From: Nonomuraea montanisoli
GTDB taxonomy: Bacteria > Actinomycetota > Actinomycetes > Streptosporangiales > Streptosporangiaceae
Direction of reading: 5' to 3'
Assembly: GCF_013363975.1 (NCBI RefSeq)
Contig: NZ_JABWGN010000023.1
Location: forward strand, 1 to 64,000
DNA length: 64,000 nucleotides
Part shown: one piece after another, positions 1 through 8,628 of the stretch
Layout of the letters: the number at the start of each line of letters is the position of its first letter
Position numbering within the stretch: position 1 is the first letter of the stretch
The notes under the pieces: generated by a model
What the model was told of the DNA's origin: nothing
Databases searched by the model: none
Seen by the model: the letters and a program-made list of their open reading frames with translations, nothing else
Made by a program: the position numbers and the translations under genes

Positions 1-2043
1 GCCGCTGGCCGACAGGTTGACGGCCTGGGCGTTGCCGGCGGTGGTCTGGGTGGCGATGGTGGTGGTGGCCGAGGAGCCCGCCTGGACCGTGCCCGACGCC
101 GGGTTGGCCGAGATCGAGAAGTCACGGGTCTGCGTGCTGCCGACCTGGAGGGTGTAGACGGCGCTGTGCGTGGTGGTGCCGGCGCCGTTCACGGTGATCC
201 GGTAGCTGCCCTGGGCCGCCGAGGAGGAGACGGACAGGGTGAGCGTCGAGGAGTTGCCGGAGGTCACCGACGACGGGTTGAAGCTCGCGGTGACGCCGCT
301 CGGCAGGCCGGTGGCGCTCAGGTTGACGGTCTGCGCGCTGCCCGAGGTGGTCTGCGTGCTGACCGTGGTGGTCACCTGCTGGCCCGGCTGCGCGCTGCCC
401 GAGGCCGGGTTGACCGACAGCGAGAAGTCGTTGCCCGGGGTGCCGCAGGCGGGCTCGCCGGACGCGGCGGCCACGGCGATCGCGCTGAAGGACGCCTTGG
501 TGGTGTTGCACTCGACGCTGTTGGCGCCGTAGAGCTCGATCGCCGCCGCGACGGCCGCGGCGCGCACGTTGGTGTAGCGCCAGGACGACGTCTTGCGGTT
601 CAGGGCGCCCATGTAGATCTTGCCGGCCTTCTCGATGCCGAGGCCGGTCACCGAGGCGGGTCCGCCGGAGCAGATGGGGCTGGACGGCTTGCCGCCGCCG
701 GGGTTGCTGCCCTCGGCCAGCAGGTAGAACCAGTGGTTGATGGGGCCGGCCGCGGAGTGCACCTCGGTGTTCGGGATCGAGGTGGACCAGCAGTTGGGGT
801 CGCCGAGCGCCGACGGGTTGTACATGTTGCGGATCGGGCCGTCGCCGACGAGGTCGACCTCCTCGCCGACCAGGTAGTCCGGCGGATCGTTGGGGTTGTT
901 GGCGTAGTGCTCGGTCAGGGCGCCGAAGATGTCGCCGGTGCCCTCGTTGATGCCGCCGTTCTCGTTGCCGGAGCCGGCGCCGCCGGGCGTGGTCTGGAAG
1001 ATGGCGTGGCCGAACTCGTGCGCCACGACGTCGATGGGCGTGGCCTGGCGGGTGTTGGCCTGGTTGTGGCCGAAGTTGGTGTAGCTGCCGTTCCAGTACG
1101 CGTTGACGTCGCTGAGGCCGACGCGGGCGGGGAAGCCGCTGCCGCTGCCGTTGATGCCGTTGCGGCCGAGCCAGTCGCGCAGCATGTCCCACTCGCGCTG
1201 GACGGAGTACAGCGCGTCGACGCAGGCGGTCTCCAGGTCGGTGCCCGAGCCGTTGCCCCAGTTGTCGTCGGTGCCGGTGTAGGCGGAGCCGTTCTGGCCG
1301 CCGCACTTGATGCCCGGCCGGGTGGTGTCGGTCATGGAGTACGAGCTGCCGGAGCCGCTCGTGTTGATGGTGACCTGGCCGTAGTAGTAGCCGTTGCCGG
1401 TGCCCTCGCGCACCTGGTCGTAGGAGTCGGCGATCTCGCCGGTGCGGGCGTCCACGAAGACGTGCTGGATGCTCGGCTTGCCGTCGGCCAGGCCGCCGAC
1501 GACCGCCTCCCAGGTGAGCCGCGCCTTGCCGCCCCAGGTGAGCACCACCAGGCGCGGGTCGGCGGTGTCGTCCACCCGGGAGAGCTTGGTCTTGGCCACC
1601 CGCAGGGCGCGCGCGGCGCCGATGTCGGGCGTGGTGGCCAGGTCGGCCGGGGCGGGCCCGGACTCGGCGACGGTGTCGCGGACGTGGCCGGCGGAGTCGG
1701 TGACGACCACGGCGTCGCCGCCGACCATCGGCAGGCCCTTGTAGGTGCGCTCGTAGGAGACGAAGAACATGTCGCCCGCGCCCTTGACGACCTTCAGGCG
1801 GCGGTACGCCTCGTCGGTCCCCTTGGCGAGGTTGTCCATGCCGCTGGAGATCGCCTGGTCGGCGACGGCCGCGGCGCGGGACTCGGGGTCGGCGGCGATG
1901 CGCGCCTGCCCGCCGGAGCCCTGCTGGGCGGGGGTGGCCCCGGGCGGGGCCGCGTGGGCGGGGAGTGCGGGTAAGGCGGACAGCACCATGGCCGCGGCCG
2001 CGGTGAGTCCCGCGGTCGCGGCGGCCAGGCCCTTGCGTTTCAC
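1..2043 (-). CDS. Secreted M4 (thermolysin-type) metallopeptidase, C-terminus cut by window edge
   Basis: The frame is open for 681 codons from a GTG at 2043 to the window edge, so the 3' end lies outside. The start is set by AAAGGAG seven bases upstream, and an Arg/Lys start plus Ala/Leu-rich segment forms a signal peptide (about 1-32). A propeptide-like region follows. The zinc site HEFGH is at about 342-346, and the third ligand lies in the GGINEG motif about 21 residues later (E367), the gluzincin M4 arrangement. After the peptidase domain (end near 530) come two Ser/Thr/Gly-rich immunoglobulin-like repeats of about 90 residues (start NDFSLSVNPASG and DFSISANPASG), probably surface- or substrate-binding. 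Function inferred: extracellular proteolysis. The family is certain; the exact substrate is unknown. Confidence 0.93.
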   Translation of the reverse strand, partial: MKRKGLAAATAGLTAAAAMVLSALPALPAHAAPPGATPAQQGSGGQARIAADPESRAAAVADQAISSGMDNLAKGTDEAYRRLKVVKGAGDMFFVSYERTYKGLPMVGGDAVVVTDSAGHVRDTVAESGPAPADLATTPDIGAARALRVAKTKLSRVDDTADPRLVVLTWGGKARLTWEAVVGGLADGKPSIQHVFVDARTGEIADSYDQVREGTGNGYYYGQVTINTSGSGSSYSMTDTTRPGIKCGGQNGSAYTGTDDNWGNGSGTDLETACVDALYSVQREWDMLRDWLGRNGINGSGSGFPARVGLSDVNAYWNGSYTNFGHNQANTRQATPIDVVAHEFGHAIFQTTPGGAGSGNENGGINEGTGDIFGALTEHYANNPNDPPDYLVGEEVDLVGDGPIRNMYNPSALGDPNCWSTSIPNTEVHSAAGPINHWFYLLAEGSNPGGGKPSSPICSGGPASVTGLGIEKAGKIYMGALNRKTSSWRYTNVRAAAVAAAIELYGANSVECNTTKASFSAIAVAAASGEPACGTPGNDFSLSVNPASGSAQPGQQVTTTVSTQTTSGSAQTVNLSATGLPSGVTASFNPSSVTSGNSSTLTLSVSSSAAQGSYRITVNGAGTTTHSAVYTLQVGSTQTRDFSISANPASGTVQAGSSATTTIATQTTAGNAQAVNLSASG

Positions 2044-2214
2044 GCTTGTGCTCCTTTCGGCTGTCCCCGGCCGGCCGCCCGGGTGGGCGCGCGCGGGCCC
2101 GCGTCGCAGGGGTCACCTGTGAGCACGAGCCGGCCGGGAATCGGGGGGTGTGACGCACGTGCGAAGGATCACTGCGAGCCAGACGGTAGGCGCTCGTAAC
2201 AAAGCTGGGAATCC

Positions 2215-2236
2215 GTATGCATATCGGTAGGCATAC
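2215..2236. promoter_or_regulatory. Inverted repeat upstream of the M4 protease
   Basis: GTATGC (2215-2220) and GCATAC (2231-2236) form perfect 6-bp arms around a 10-bp spacer in an otherwise AT-poor region. It lies 170 bp upstream of the protease start and just beyond the end of the CGNR gene. An operator is a reasonable guess; no regulator is identified. Confidence 0.35.
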
Positions 2237-2302
2237 TGATAATTCCGACTTTGACGCGGTACGAGCGGGGAACGCGCGGACGCCGGGGGCGTCCGCCGGA
2301 GC

Positions 2303-2839
2303 TCAGGACGTGGCGTGGCGGGCGCGGAAGTGGGCCGCCTTGGCGCGGTTGCCGCACTCGCGCATGTCGCACCAGCGCCGGCCGCCGCCGCGCGAGGTGT
2401 CCACGTACAGCCGGGTGCACGCCTCGGCGCCGCACTCCTTGATCCGCTCGGCGCTCGGCCCGCCGAGCAGCTCCACGGCCCGCCGGGCGACCGTCGCCAG
2501 GACGGCCGTCAGGTCGCCGGCTCGCTCGACCCCGCCTCCGGCGCCGAACAGGACACCGGCGGGCGGCTCGGCGGCGGCCCGGTTGACCAGCTCCCGATCG
2601 CCCGGGGCGCCCGCCCCTGTGGCCAGCCGGTAGACGGCCTCACGCAGCTCCTTGGCGGCGGCCAGGCCGGCCGGGGTGACCGCGCACGGCCGGTCCAGGA
2701 CGCCCGCCTCCACCGCCCAGCGGCCCAGGTCGTCCGGCTCCTCCAGCACGTCGAGCCGGTCGGTCCGGCGGTGCTGGACGGTGCCGGCCAGGTCGAGCGC
2801 GAGGTCGCCGCTGACGAAGGTGAAGCGTGTCACACCCAC
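2303..2839 (-). CDS. ABATE/CGNR zinc-finger domain regulator
   Basis: A protein of about 178 residues. It starts FTFVSGDLALDLAGTV, typical of the ABATE (stress-induced antibiotic-binding-like) domain, and ends in the CGNR zinc finger: two Cys pairs, CGAEAC and CDMREC, the last Cys being part of CGNR itself. This family is regarded as DNA-binding stress or drug regulators. The start is GTG at 2839 or 2833; neither has a Shine-Dalgarno sequence, and longer reading frames in this phase are antisense to the EamA gene. It is divergent from an EamA exporter with 75-80 bp between the starts, and the twin dyads in that gap suggest it controls itself and the exporter. Ligand unknown. Confidence 0.85.
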   Translation of the reverse strand: MGVTRFTFVSGDLALDLAGTVQHRRTDRLDVLEEPDDLGRWAVEAGVLDRPCAVTPAGLAAAKELREAVYRLATGAGAPGDRELVNRAAAEPPAGVLFGAGGGVERAGDLTAVLATVARRAVELLGGPSAERIKECGAEACTRLYVDTSRGGGRRWCDMRECGNRAKAAHFRARHATS

Positions 2840-2842
2840 ATG

Positions 2843-2905
2843 ATAACCGTCTTGACAGGTTACGGACCCGGCTCCCACAGTGGGATAACCGGTTTGAGGG
2901 GTTAT
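2843..2905. promoter_or_regulatory. Twin operator-like dyads between CGNR regulator and EamA exporter
   Basis: Two copies of the same dyad: ATAACC-N9-GGTTAC (2843-2863) and ATAACC-N9-GGTTAT (2885-2905). The spacing between arms is identical and the centres are 42 bp apart, four helical turns. The first abuts the regulator start, the second ends three bases before the exporter's ribosome site. A TTGACA hexamer lies in the first spacer (2852-2857). The arrangement fits cooperative repression of both divergent genes; the binding protein is inferred. Confidence 0.6.
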
Positions 2906-2920
2906 TGAGGAGGCGTGGCG

Positions 2921-3799
2921 ATGGCCGTCCCGACGATGGAGACACCGGCCCGCACGAGGACGCCGGTCGTCGTGCCGTCGCTGTTCGTGGCGGCGTGGAG
3001 CAGCGCGTTCGTGGCGGGCCTGATCGGTGTGAGCGCCGCGCCGCCGCTGCTGCTGACCTTCGCCCGCTTCGCGCTGGCCGGGCTGCTGCTGGGCGGGTAC
3101 GCGCTGGCGGTCCGCGCCCCGTGGCCGCGCGGGCGGCGCCTGGCGCACGTGGTGGTGGCCGGCCTGCTGGTCCAGGCGGTGCAGTTCGGGGCCTTCTACT
3201 CGGCGCTGGGCCGCGGGATGCCCGCCGCGGTGATCGCGCTCGTGCAGGGGCTGAGCCCCATGGTGGTCGCGCTGCTCGCCGGCCGGGCGCTGGGCGAGCG
3301 GATGAGCCCGGTGCGGTGGGCCGGGTTCGGGCTCGGCGCCGCCGGAGTTGGCCTCGCGGTGGCCGACCGGGTGAGCTTCTCCCCCTCCGCGGTGGCACTG
3401 TGCGCGATCGGGCTGGTCGGCCTGAGCGTCGGCACCGTGTACCAGAAGCGCTTCGCCTCGGACATGGACGTGCGCACGGGCACGGCGGTGCAGTTCCTGG
3501 CCGGGGCGCCCGTGATGGGGCTGGCCGCGCTGCTGCTGGAGACGCCGCGGGTCACCGGCTGGGGCGCGTTCGGCGGCGCGGTGGCCTGGCTCGTGCTGGT
3601 CAACTCGATCGGCGCGTTCCTGCTGCTCAACACCATGCTGAGGGACGCGCCGGCGAGCCGGGTGAGCACGATGTTCTTCCTCACGCCCGCCGTGACGGCC
3701 GTCATGGCCTGGCTCCTCGCCGGGCAGGCGCTGCATCCCCTCGCGGTGGCGGGCCTGGTCGTGGGCGGCGCCGGCGTGTTCCTCGCCGCCCGGCGCTGA
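2921..3799 (+). CDS. EamA (DMT superfamily) transporter
   Basis: A 292-residue membrane protein with about ten hydrophobic helices in two tandem EamA repeats (about 18-145 and 150-290). The second repeat ends in the conserved TPAVTAVMAWLLAG-type segment. ATG 2921 is preferred over GTG 2915 because AGGAGG (2908-2913) is seven bases from the ATG and only one from the GTG. The family exports small metabolites or drugs; the substrate cannot be read from sequence. The paired CGNR regulator points to an inducible efflux role. Confidence 0.9.
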   Translation: MAVPTMETPARTRTPVVVPSLFVAAWSSAFVAGLIGVSAAPPLLLTFARFALAGLLLGGYALAVRAPWPRGRRLAHVVVAGLLVQAVQFGAFYSALGRGMPAAVIALVQGLSPMVVALLAGRALGERMSPVRWAGFGLGAAGVGLAVADRVSFSPSAVALCAIGLVGLSVGTVYQKRFASDMDVRTGTAVQFLAGAPVMGLAALLLETPRVTGWGAFGGAVAWLVLVNSIGAFLLLNTMLRDAPASRVSTMFFLTPAVTAVMAWLLAGQALHPLAVAGLVVGGAGVFLAARR

Positions 3800-3820
3800 C
3801 CCGGGAGTCCCGTACCGGCC

Positions 3821-4969
3821 TCAGAGCTGCTGGGTGGGCGGCTTGGGGTCGGGGAACCCGGACTGGGAGACCGCCTGGCCGGGGTCGAGCTCGGCGCCGA
3901 GCTGGGCGGTCCACGGCACGCCGGCGCGGGTCTCCGGCGCCTCGACGCGGAAGCGCGGCAGCGCCTCGGGGAAGTTCTCGCGGACGTAGCGGACGAGGTG
4001 CTCGCGGACGTCGCACTTGAGGTCCCAGGCGGAGGGCGAGTCGGCGGCGCTCATCAGGGCGCGCAGCTCGACCAGGCCGTTCGGCAGGATGTCGGTGACC
4101 TGGAGGGTCCAGTCCTTCTGGTCCCACAGCGGGTTGGTCTGGATGAAGGTGTACAGCTCCTCGCGCAGCTTCTCCACCGGGACCGACCAGTCCACCCGCA
4201 GGAACACCACGGCCACGACCCGGCTGCCGTGCCGGGTCCAGTTCTCGAACGGGTTCTGCGTGAAGTACGAGACGGGCAGCACGAGCCGCCGCTCGTCCCA
4301 CAGCCGGACCACCACGTACGTGAGCGTCAGCTCCTCGATGCGGCCCCACTCGTTGTCGACCACGACCACGTCGTCGAGGCGCAGGGCGTCGCTGAAGGCG
4401 AGCTGGAGGCCCGCCAGCGCGTTGCCGATGGTCGGCTGGGCGGCGATGCCTACCACGGCGCCGGCGATGCCCGCGGACGCGAGCAGCCCGGCGCCCAGCG
4501 CCCGCACCTGCGGGAACGAGAACAGCATCGCGCCGACCGCCACCACGATGATGGTCGCGGCGGCGATCCGGCGGACCAGCGCGATCTGCGTCATGATCCG
4601 CCGGGCCCGCCGGTTGCGCTCGCCCTCGACCCGTACGAGCCGTTCGAGCACCACGTCGGTCAGCGCGTAGCTGGCCTGGACGATGAGCCAGGTGACGGAG
4701 GCGATCGTGACCAGGCCGAGCCCCCGCTCGACGGCCGAGGACAGGTCGCGCTCCTGGGGGGTCATGCCGAACATGCCCGGCCCGAACACGAAGTTGGCCG
4801 CCACCACCGCGGCCACGGCGAACGCGGGCCACGTGCAGTGCTCCACCAGGTGCCCGGCGAGCGCCGAGCGGCGCCTGGCGCGGATCAGGAGCCTGCGGAC
4901 GATCTCCACGACGAGGATCGCCCCCACGACGGAGACGGCCAGAACGGGCCAGTCAGCCGGCGACTGCAC
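3821..4969 (-). CDS. MscS-family small-conductance mechanosensitive channel
   Basis: A 382-residue protein with four or so N-terminal hydrophobic helices followed by the MscS pore helix and beta domain. The glycine/alanine-rich pore segment (AAQPTIGNALAGLQLAF) is followed by LRLDDVVVVDNEWGRIEE, the classic MscS sequence. The protein is expected in the cytoplasmic membrane, releasing osmolytes on hypo-osmotic shock. The start is GTG 4969 with only a weak G-rich ribosome site. It lies 31 bp downstream of nrdB on the same strand and may be read from the nrd transcript, though no functional link is evident. The Pro/Gln-rich last 15 residues are not conserved. Confidence 0.9.
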   Translation of the reverse strand: MQSPADWPVLAVSVVGAILVVEIVRRLLIRARRRSALAGHLVEHCTWPAFAVAAVVAANFVFGPGMFGMTPQERDLSSAVERGLGLVTIASVTWLIVQASYALTDVVLERLVRVEGERNRRARRIMTQIALVRRIAAATIIVVAVGAMLFSFPQVRALGAGLLASAGIAGAVVGIAAQPTIGNALAGLQLAFSDALRLDDVVVVDNEWGRIEELTLTYVVVRLWDERRLVLPVSYFTQNPFENWTRHGSRVVAVVFLRVDWSVPVEKLREELYTFIQTNPLWDQKDWTLQVTDILPNGLVELRALMSAADSPSAWDLKCDVREHLVRYVRENFPEALPRFRVEAPETRAGVPWTAQLGAELDPGQAVSQSGFPDPKPPTQQL

Positions 4970-5000
4970 GTGTCATGCCCCCAATGTCACTAATGGTCGT

Positions 5001-5996
5001 CTAAAAACTCTCGTCAAAACTCACATTGCCCTCAACGGCCACCTGATACGCAGAAACCCGGCGTTCAAAGAAGTTCGCCAGCTCCTGCACGTCCTGGAGC
5101 TCCATGAAGGCGAAGGGATTGGCGGTGCCGTACCGCGTGGGCAGGCCGAGCCGGGCCAGCCGCTGGTCGGCGACGTACTCAAGGTACTCGCGCATCTGCT
5201 CCGCGGTCATCCCCGGCATGCCGTCGCCGCACAGGTCGCGGGCGAAGGCCAGCTCGGCCGCCACGGCCTCCTCCAGCATCGCGGTGACCTGCTTGGCCAG
5301 CTCGTCGTCGAACAGCTCGGGCTCCTCGGCGCGCACGGTGTCGACCACGCTGAACGCGAACTCCATGTGCATGGACTCGTCGCGGAACACCCAGTTCGTC
5401 CCCGTGGCCAGGCCGCTGAGCAGCCCCCGCGAGCGGAACCAGTAGACGTAGGCGAAGGCTCCGTAGAAGAACAGGCCCTCGATGCAGGCGGCGAAGCAGA
5501 TCAGGTTGAGCAGGAACTGCCGCCGCTCGGCGGCCGTCTCCAGCCGCTGGAGCCCGTTGATCGAGTCGATCCACCGGAAGCAGAACTCCGCCTTGTCGCG
5601 GATCGACGGGATGTGCTCGATCGCCGCGAACGCCTTGACCCGCTCGTCCAGGTCGGGCAGGTACGTGTCGAGCAGCGTCAGGTAGAACTGCACGTGCACC
5701 GCCTCCTCGAAGAGCTGCCTGCTCAGGTACAGGCGCGCCTCGGGGGCGTTGACGTGCTGGTAGAGGTTGAGCACGAGGTTGTTGGCGACGATCGAGTCGC
5801 CGGTGGCGAAGAAGGCGACCAGCCGGTTGATCAGGTGGCGCTCCTGGGGCGTCATCCTCGCCAGGTCGGCCAGGTCGGTGTGCAGGTCCACCTCCTCGAC
5901 CGTCCAGGTGTTGCGGATGGCGGCCCGGTAGCGCTCGTAGAAGTCGGGGTAGCGCATGGGGCGCAGCGTCAGGTCCATTCCCGGGTCAAGCAGCAT
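5001..5996 (-). CDS. nrdB: Class Ia ribonucleotide reductase beta subunit (R2)
   Basis: A 331-residue R2 protein that houses the diferric-tyrosyl radical cofactor. Iron ligands are visible: D67, E98-x2-H101, E173, and E207-x2-H210 in DESMHMEF. The radical tyrosine equivalent to E. coli Y122 is Y105, four residues after H101, so this is a normal tyrosyl-radical enzyme and not a Phe/Leu variant. It sits 51 bp downstream of nrdA on the same strand with no terminator between, so it is probably in the same riboswitch-controlled transcript. ATG 5996 is the first start in frame. Confidence 0.95.
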   Translation of the reverse strand: MLLDPGMDLTLRPMRYPDFYERYRAAIRNTWTVEEVDLHTDLADLARMTPQERHLINRLVAFFATGDSIVANNLVLNLYQHVNAPEARLYLSRQLFEEAVHVQFYLTLLDTYLPDLDERVKAFAAIEHIPSIRDKAEFCFRWIDSINGLQRLETAAERRQFLLNLICFAACIEGLFFYGAFAYVYWFRSRGLLSGLATGTNWVFRDESMHMEFAFSVVDTVRAEEPELFDDELAKQVTAMLEEAVAAELAFARDLCGDGMPGMTAEQMREYLEYVADQRLARLGLPTRYGTANPFAFMELQDVQELANFFERRVSAYQVAVEGNVSFDESF

Positions 5997-6047
5997 GTCT
6001 GGAAATCTCCGTACGTGGGGTGTTCTTCGGGGTGACGGTCGCGCGGC

Positions 6048-8276
6048 CTACTGGCAGGCTTCGCAGACCTCCGGGTTCTCCAGCGAGCAGGCGATCGCCG
6101 CGGCGGCCTCCTCGGCGACCGGGAGCGCGGGGGCGGCGGTTCCGGCGGCCGGCGCGGCAGTGAACGCCGCGGAGCCCGCCACGGTGGTCTGGGCGATACG
6201 GGTGGCCGGCCGCGAGCGCAGGTAGTACGTGGTCTTCAGGCCCTTCTTCCAGGCGTAGGCGTACATCGACGAGAGCTTGCCGATGGTCGGGCTGGCCATG
6301 AAGAGGTTGAGCGACTGCGACTGGTCGATGTACGGCTGGCGGGCCGCCGCGAGGTCGATCAGGGCCTTCTGCGGCAGCTCCCAGGCGGTCCGGTAGAGGC
6401 TCCGGAGGTCGTCCGGGATGCCGGGGACGTCCTGGATCGAGCCGTCGGCCCGCTTGATCGCGTCGCGCATCGCCTGCGTCCACAGGCCGCGGGCCTGGAG
6501 GTCGGCCACCAGGTAGCGGTTGACCTGGAGGAACTCGCCGGACAGCGTCTCGCGCTTGAAGACGTTCGACACCTGCGGCTCGATGCACTCGTAGCAGCCG
6601 GCGATCGAGGCGATCGTCGCGGTCGGGGCGATGGCGATCATCAGCGAGTTGCGCAGGCCGGTCCTGGCGACCTTCTCGCGCAGCGCGTCCCAGCGCGGCG
6701 AGGCCGCGGCGCCGGCGTAGTGGTCGGGGTGCAGCACTCCCCCGGCCGCGCGGGTGTCGGCGTACGAGGGGTGCCGGCCGCGCTCGGCCGCGAGGTCGGC
6801 GGAGGTGTCGTAGGCGGCCAGCGCGATCTCCTCCGCGATGCGGGTGGACAGCTCCAGCGCCTGCGGCGAGTCGAACGGCAGGCGCAGCGTGAAGAACACG
6901 TCGGCCAGCCCCATCACGCCGAGCCCGATCGGCCGCCAGCGCCGGTTGGCCGCCTCCGCCTCGGGCGTCGGGTAGAAGCCGAGGTCGATGGTGCGGTCGA
7001 GGAAGCGCACGGCGGTCCGCACGGTGGCGCGCAGCCGCTCCCAGTCCAGCTCCGCGCCGTCGCGCAGGTGCGCGGCCAGGTTGACCGAGCCGAGGTTGCA
7101 CACCGCCGTCTCGGCGTCGCTGGTGACCTCCAGGATCTCGGTGCACAGGTTGGACAGGTGGATGACGTTCTCCGGCCGGGCGGTCTGGTTGGAGGCGCGG
7201 TTGGCCGCGTCCTTGAACGTCATCCAGCCGTTGCCGGTCTGGGCGAGCGTGCGCATCATCCGCCCGTACAGGGTGCGGGCCGGGATGCGCCGCACCTGGC
7301 GGCCCTGCTCCTCGTAGGCCCGGTAGGCCCGCTCGAACGCCTCGCCGTACAGGTCGGTCAGGTCCGGCACGTCCTTCGGGTCGAACAGCGACCACATCTC
7401 GTCGGCCTCGACCCGCCGCATGAACTCGTCCGGCACCCAGTTGGCGAGGTTCAGGTTGTGCGTACGGCGGGCGTCCTCGCCGGTGTTGTCGCGCAGTTCC
7501 AGGAACTCCTCGATGTCGGCGTGCCACGTCTCCAGGTAGACGCAGGCGGCGCCCTTGCGGCGGCCGCCCTGGTTGACCGCGGCGACGGACGAGTCGAGGG
7601 TGCGCAGCCACGGGACGATGCCGTTGGAGTGCCCGTTGGTGCCGCGGATGAGCGAGCCGCGGGAGCGGACCCGGGTCCACGCGATGCCGATGCCCCCGGC
7701 GTACTTCGACAGGCGGGCGACCTGGCCGTACCGGTCGTAGATGGCCTCCAGCTCGTCGCGGGGCGAGTCGAGCAGGAAGCACGACGAGAGCTGCGGGCGG
7801 CGCGCGCCCGAGTTGAACAGCGTCGGCGAGCTCGGCAGGTACGACAGGGTGCTCATGAGGGCGTACAGCTCGGCCGCCTCGGCGACGGTGGCGGACAGGC
7901 CGCAGGCGACGCGCAGCAGGAAGTGCTGCGGGCGCTCCAGCACCGCGCGGGTCTCGGGGTGGCGCAGCAGGTAGCGGTCGTAGACGGTGCGCAGGCCGAA
8001 GTACTCGAAGCGGTCGTCGGCGTCGGCCGGCACCAGCGCGTCCAGCTCGGCGGCGTGCGCGGCGACGAACGCCGCCAGCTCGTCCTGCACCAGCCCCGCC
8101 GCGTGGGTGGCGGCCACGGACTCGGAGAACGACCTCACCCCGCACGACGCGGTCTCGGCGGCGATCTCCTCGGCCAGCAGCCGGGCGGCGACCCGGGAGT
8201 TGGCGGGATCGGTGATCACCCGGGCGGCGGCCTCCTCGATGGCCAGCCGGCGGTCACCCTCAACGATGGTCGTCAC
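6048..8276 (-). CDS. nrdA: Class Ia ribonucleotide reductase alpha subunit (R1)
   Basis: A 742-residue catalytic subunit converting ribonucleotides to deoxyribonucleotides. Active-site cysteines are seen in SSCFLL (about C166), NLCTEI and AVCNLGS, and the C-terminal CEAC pair is the thioredoxin/glutaredoxin-reducible shuttle. GTG 8276 is the true start: GAGGAG (8282-8287) is five bases upstream, and the same frame upstream of it runs through the cobalamin riboswitch. From this start there is no N-terminal ATP-cone; the protein opens directly with the R1 ten-stranded barrel entry region. The sequence resembles Streptomyces coelicolor NrdA, whose operon is B12-riboswitch controlled (established). 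Regulation here should be the same: off when B12 is available and the class II enzyme works. Confidence 0.95.
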   Translation of the reverse strand: MTTIVEGDRRLAIEEAAARVITDPANSRVAARLLAEEIAAETASCGVRSFSESVAATHAAGLVQDELAAFVAAHAAELDALVPADADDRFEYFGLRTVYDRYLLRHPETRAVLERPQHFLLRVACGLSATVAEAAELYALMSTLSYLPSSPTLFNSGARRPQLSSCFLLDSPRDELEAIYDRYGQVARLSKYAGGIGIAWTRVRSRGSLIRGTNGHSNGIVPWLRTLDSSVAAVNQGGRRKGAACVYLETWHADIEEFLELRDNTGEDARRTHNLNLANWVPDEFMRRVEADEMWSLFDPKDVPDLTDLYGEAFERAYRAYEEQGRQVRRIPARTLYGRMMRTLAQTGNGWMTFKDAANRASNQTARPENVIHLSNLCTEILEVTSDAETAVCNLGSVNLAAHLRDGAELDWERLRATVRTAVRFLDRTIDLGFYPTPEAEAANRRWRPIGLGVMGLADVFFTLRLPFDSPQALELSTRIAEEIALAAYDTSADLAAERGRHPSYADTRAAGGVLHPDHYAGAAASPRWDALREKVARTGLRNSLMIAIAPTATIASIAGCYECIEPQVSNVFKRETLSGEFLQVNRYLVADLQARGLWTQAMRDAIKRADGSIQDVPGIPDDLRSLYRTAWELPQKALIDLAAARQPYIDQSQSLNLFMASPTIGKLSSMYAYAWKKGLKTTYYLRSRPATRIAQTTVAGSAAFTAAPAAGTAAPALPVAEEAAAAIACSLENPEVCEACQ

Positions 8277-8321
8277 GTGCTCTCTCCTCGCGAGCTCACC
8301 CCGGTGATGGCGCGCGAGAGC
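8277..8321 (-). promoter_or_regulatory. Putative ribosome-site-sequestering stem in the nrdA leader
   Basis: On the minus strand GTGCTCTC (8321-8314) is perfectly complementary to GAGAGCAC (8284-8277), an 8-bp stem directly before the nrdA GTG. The 3' arm takes in half of the GAGGAG ribosome site (8287-8282). This is the expected form of a translational OFF switch acting downstream of the cobalamin aptamer. Whether B12 favours this stem is inference. Confidence 0.55.
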
Positions 8322-8406
8322 ACGGCGGCGCGGGTGGTCCCCGGCCGCGACGGCCCCCGGGCCCTCCCTCGAGGCCCTGGACAGGTCAGCCGGTGGTGCT
8401 CCGGCA

Positions 8407-8591
8407 CGCTGGCAGGTCTTCGGGCTCGCGGGCAGGCGCGCGTGACAGCTCACACGCGTGGTTCTACTGGCCGTCGCTTCCCGGATGCGCTCCAGTGCTC
8501 TGTGACGGCGGTCGTTCCCGCTCACCGCTGCGGGGCAGCCCCGGAATCGCACCGGGTTCCCTTTTGCTCCGCCCTGACGGGCGAACCAGCG
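8407..8591 (-). ncRNA. Cobalamin (adenosylcobalamin) riboswitch upstream of nrdA
   Basis: The minus strand carries the consensus cobalamin aptamer: AAAAGGGAACCCGGTGCGA, then TTCCGGGGCTGCCCCGCAGC, and the 3' AGCCCGAAGACCTGCC block. The closing helix P1 is CGCTGG (8591-8586) pairing with CCAGCG (8412-8407). Aptamer length is about 185 nt, typical of the class. It precedes nrdA by 131 nt. In Streptomyces, B12 riboswitches shut down class Ia nrdABS when the B12-dependent class II reductase can work; the same logic is inferred here. Confidence 0.95.
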
Positions 8592-8600
8592 ACGAGCAGG

Positions 8601-8628
8601 ATCCTACATCTAGTGCCCGCTGACGCAA
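8601..8628 (-). promoter_or_regulatory. Candidate promoter for the riboswitch-nrdAB transcript
   Basis: On the minus strand TTGCGT (8628-8623), a 16-bp spacer and TAGGAT (8606-8601) predict a transcription start near 8594, just before aptamer helix P1. The promoter overlaps the last codons of the upstream TctC-like gene. Read from consensus only. Confidence 0.45.

Noticed and set aside
2840..3736. Upstream extension of the CGNR protein
   Set aside because: It runs antisense through the EamA gene and has no protein-like composition.
8277..8552. N-terminal extension of NrdA by about 90 residues
   Set aside because: This part is the cobalamin riboswitch and its leader; a proper ribosome site precedes GTG 8276.
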